Shown piece after piece: positions 6,229 to 7,643 of a DNA stretch of 7,643 nt. The stretch is from assembly GCA_020434465.1 (NCBI GenBank), contig JAGRAS010000069.1:1-7643 (forward strand). The letters run 5' to 3'. The first letter of the stretch is position 1; every line of letters begins with the position of its first letter. A model generated the notes under the pieces. That model made no database searches. It was given only the letters and a program-made list of their open reading frames with translations, and was not told the DNA's origin. A program made the position numbers and the translations under genes. The DNA is from Bdellovibrionales bacterium (GTDB lineage: Bacteria; Bdellovibrionota; UBA2361; JAGRAS01).

Positions 6229-6248
6229 GTGAAACCTCATGGTTACAC
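6229..6248. promoter_or_regulatory. Imperfect dyad, candidate operator
   Basis: GTGAAACC (6229-6236) and GGTTACAC (6241-6248) are inverted copies with seven of eight matches around a TCAT spacer. The right arm overlaps the -35 position of the TATAAT promoter that follows, where a bound repressor would block RNA polymerase. The left arm plus spacer (GTGAAACCTCAT) recurs at 6153-6164 as GTGTCACCTCAT, ten of twelve bases identical. Confidence 0.35.
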
Positions 6249-6271
6249 ATACACACATTCTAGCTTATAAT
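6242..6271 (+). promoter_or_regulatory. Candidate promoter with perfect TATAAT box
   Basis: TATAAT at 6266-6271 is preceded after 18 bp by GTTACA (6242-6247, four of six matches to TTGACA). Transcription would start near 6278 and run toward the histidine kinase, about 290 nt upstream of its ATG. The transcript could be a long kinase leader or a separate small RNA ending near 6474. In such AT-rich DNA a chance TATAAT is possible. Confidence 0.42.
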
Positions 6272-6414
6272 AGAGGTAGGATGTCCAGAAAAAAATTAAA
6301 TCTTAACAGCTTTTTAGAATAAACTTTTTAAGTTAGCCTAGTTTTGGTGTTTTTTAACTAAATTCAAGTAAGTCTCTAATAAAATAAGCTGTAAGTTTCA
6401 ATAGTTAAATGTTG

Positions 6415-6474
6415 AAAAAAAAGCTAAGTGAAAAACTTGTTTTTGGGTTGTGATTTACTGAAATAGCTTTTTAA
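6415..6474. terminator. Possible intrinsic terminator, perhaps bidirectional
   Basis: AAAAAGCTA (6418-6426) and TAGCTTTTT (6464-6472) are perfect 9-bp inverted copies 37 nt apart; a smaller AAAAAC-TTG-TTTTT type fold (6431-6444) lies inside. The left arm is preceded by further A residues and the right arm ends in T residues, so a T-run follows the stem on either strand. The stem is AT-rich and the loop large, so it would be a weak terminator. Confidence 0.3.
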
Positions 6475-6567
6475 AAATTAACGTTGTTCCATAATTCCAA
6501 GTCTTTCCATAAACTACGCAGGATTTTAGGTTATGCAACAAGTCAGGAATTAAGGTAATTTACTATA

Positions 6568-7643
6568 ATGGATTTGGAACTAATTAAAAAAGCTGTTGAT
6601 TGTTTAGATTTACCAATATTTATTTTTTCTAATGATGGAAGTTGTAAGTACTCAAACTCAATTTTTCTGGATTTAATTGATAGTAAAGCTTCAGATAAAT
6701 CTACTCTTGATTGTTCTAGCTTTTGGCCAAGTTTTTCTGAAACATTAATTAAAAATGGTCGACAAAAAATTAACTTTATAACCCAACAGGGAAAGAAGTT
6801 TAGAGTTTTATTAGATTTTACTGGCATAAGTGATGAGTTTTGTCTTGCAGTTGTTTCAGCAAAGTCAAGCGATGGCGATGATTCGAAAGATTTACATAAA
6901 CAAAGGATTGAAACTTTAGGTGTTTTAGCTGGTGGAATTGCGCATGATTTCAATAATATTTTAGCTGGTATTTTAGGACACATAACTTATTTAAAAACCA
7001 TCCTTCCTAAGGAAGGTAAGCACAGTGAGTCTTTGCTTGCTATTGAAGAAGGCGGACGTAAGGCGGCAAAACTGACACAGGAAATTCTAAACTATTCTAG
7101 ACTTGAAGAAGTTGAGAAAGCCTTTCCAATTGATCCAAAGTTAGTAATCGATAGATCTTGCTCGCTTCTGCGAGGGGCATTTCCACCAAATGTTAGCATT
7201 CATGTAAACTCAGTTGAACATCCGATTCAAATTCTTGCTGATGAGGCAAAACTTTCGCAAGTTGTAGTTAATTTGTTAATGAACGCAAAAGATGCTTTAA
7301 ATAATAATGGAGAGATTAAATTAGATTTAGAACTAATGTCTGCTTGTGATGAATTAAAGCAAGCTTTTAACGGTGGTGATCTCGGAGCGTCAAAATATCT
7401 TGTTTTGAGAGTAAAGGATAATGGCTCAGGAATAAGCCCAGAAAATCTAAAAAAGATCTTTGATCCGTATTATTCAACTAAGGGTCTTAGAGGCACTGGA
7501 ATAGGCTTAGCCACTGTTAAATCTATAATCACTGAATTTGGAGGGGCTATTAAAGTTTTCTCTGAAGTAGGTAAAGGCACAGAGTTTGTGATTTATTTAC
7601 CGAGTGTTTTAGAACTAAATGATAAAAGCAGCTCAGAGACTGA
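6568..7643 (+). CDS. NtrB-like sensor histidine kinase, C terminus beyond the window
   Basis: The frame is open from ATG 6568 to the right edge (358 residues seen). Histidine kinases of this class autophosphorylate and pass the phosphate to a response-regulator aspartate. Residues about 8-98 resemble a small PAS-like sensor domain without membrane segments, so the protein appears cytoplasmic. The phosphoacceptor H-box is LAGGIAHDFNNILAGI (120-135) with His126, the HDFNN form typical of NtrB-like and hybrid kinases. The ATPase domain has N-box NLLMNAKDAL (235-244), G1 box DNGSGI (284-289), F box IFDPYYSTK (297-305) and G2 box GTGIGLA (309-315), ending in GKGTEFVIYLP (335-345). The sequence continues in a polar linker, so a receiver domain could follow, but that is not visible. 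AAGG lies 12 nt before the ATG, a loose spacing. The signal sensed is unknown. Confidence 0.93.
   Translation, partial: MDLELIKKAVDCLDLPIFIFSNDGSCKYSNSIFLDLIDSKASDKSTLDCSSFWPSFSETLIKNGRQKINFITQQGKKFRVLLDFTGISDEFCLAVVSAKSSDGDDSKDLHKQRIETLGVLAGGIAHDFNNILAGILGHITYLKTILPKEGKHSESLLAIEEGGRKAAKLTQEILNYSRLEEVEKAFPIDPKLVIDRSCSLLRGAFPPNVSIHVNSVEHPIQILADEAKLSQVVVNLLMNAKDALNNNGEIKLDLELMSACDELKQAFNGGDLGASKYLVLRVKDNGSGISPENLKKIFDPYYSTKGLRGTGIGLATVKSIITEFGGAIKVFSEVGKGTEFVIYLPSVLELNDKSSSET

Larger units (their letters stand above)
5922..6567. other. 646-nt AT-rich intergenic region between csp and the histidine kinase
   Basis: No convincing protein gene is seen here on either strand. The csp-proximal part (to about 6250) holds five related half-sites: GGTGACA at 6032-6038 and 6049-6055, TGTCACC at 6154-6160, TGAAACC at 6230-6236 and GGTTACA at 6241-6247. 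The middle holds a promoter-like pair with a perfect TATAAT (6266-6271). The AT-rich right part contains short inverted repeats (AACTT-TTT-AAGTT at 6322-6334; ACAGCTT 6306-6312 with AAGCTGT 6386-6392), a terminator-like element (6415-6474) and a direct repeat TTCCATAA (6487-6494, 6505-6512) just ahead of the kinase. It must contain the start signals of both flanking genes. Confidence 0.6.

Noticed and set aside
6543..6983. 146-codon minus-strand frame
   Set aside because: It is fully antisense to the 5' part of the histidine kinase, whose motifs are unmistakable.

Overview
The window is ordinary bacterial chromosome, clearly AT-rich, with eight protein genes. From left to right they are the 3' end of accA (+), infA (+), a membrane Ser/Thr kinase with C-terminal HEAT-like repeats (+), a DsbD-type thiol:disulfide carrier (-) with a small helical orphan ORF upstream of it (-), coaD (+), ndk (+), a cold-shock protein (-), and the 5' part of an NtrB-like histidine kinase (+) that runs off the right edge. 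The lineage cannot be fixed from sequence alone. An eukaryotic-like kinase with HEAT repeats, a DsbD without its N-terminal domain, and an HDFNN-type histidine kinase would all fit a low-GC member of the former deltaproteobacterial groups (Bdellovibrio-like or SAR324-like), but this is only inference.

Layout. Positions 1-2322 carry three same-strand genes: lipid synthesis (AccA), translation initiation (IF-1) and signalling (kinase). infA has its own plausible promoter. The kinase and the dsbD-like gene converge with a 4-nt overlap of their ends. The dsbD-like gene and the 88-codon ORF form a probable two-gene minus-strand operon (2319-3959), which shares a 129-nt divergent region with coaD. 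Between coaD and ndk lies a 285-nt gap filled by a structured repeat: four copies of a TATACtCArCGA-like motif in alternating orientation, with one compensatory base change between the two stems. Behind ndk are five 15-bp tandem repeats, then a GAAA-loop hairpin and the intrinsic terminator of the converging csp gene. The 646-nt gap between csp and the histidine kinase has no convincing gene. It holds a cluster of GGTKACA half-sites, a perfect TATAAT box and a terminator-like inverted repeat that together could delimit a small RNA.

How the genes relate. Most are housekeeping genes without a shared pathway: fatty-acid precursor (AccA), CoA synthesis (CoaD), NTP balance (Ndk), translation start (IF-1) and RNA chaperoning (Csp). 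Three are envelope or signalling genes: the kinase, whose HEAT domain is predicted to be periplasmic, the DsbD-like reductant exporter, and the histidine kinase. I found no defence system, CRISPR array, rRNA or tRNA. The most unusual material is non-coding: the coaD-ndk repeat, the post-ndk tandem repeats and the csp-kinase intergenic region.
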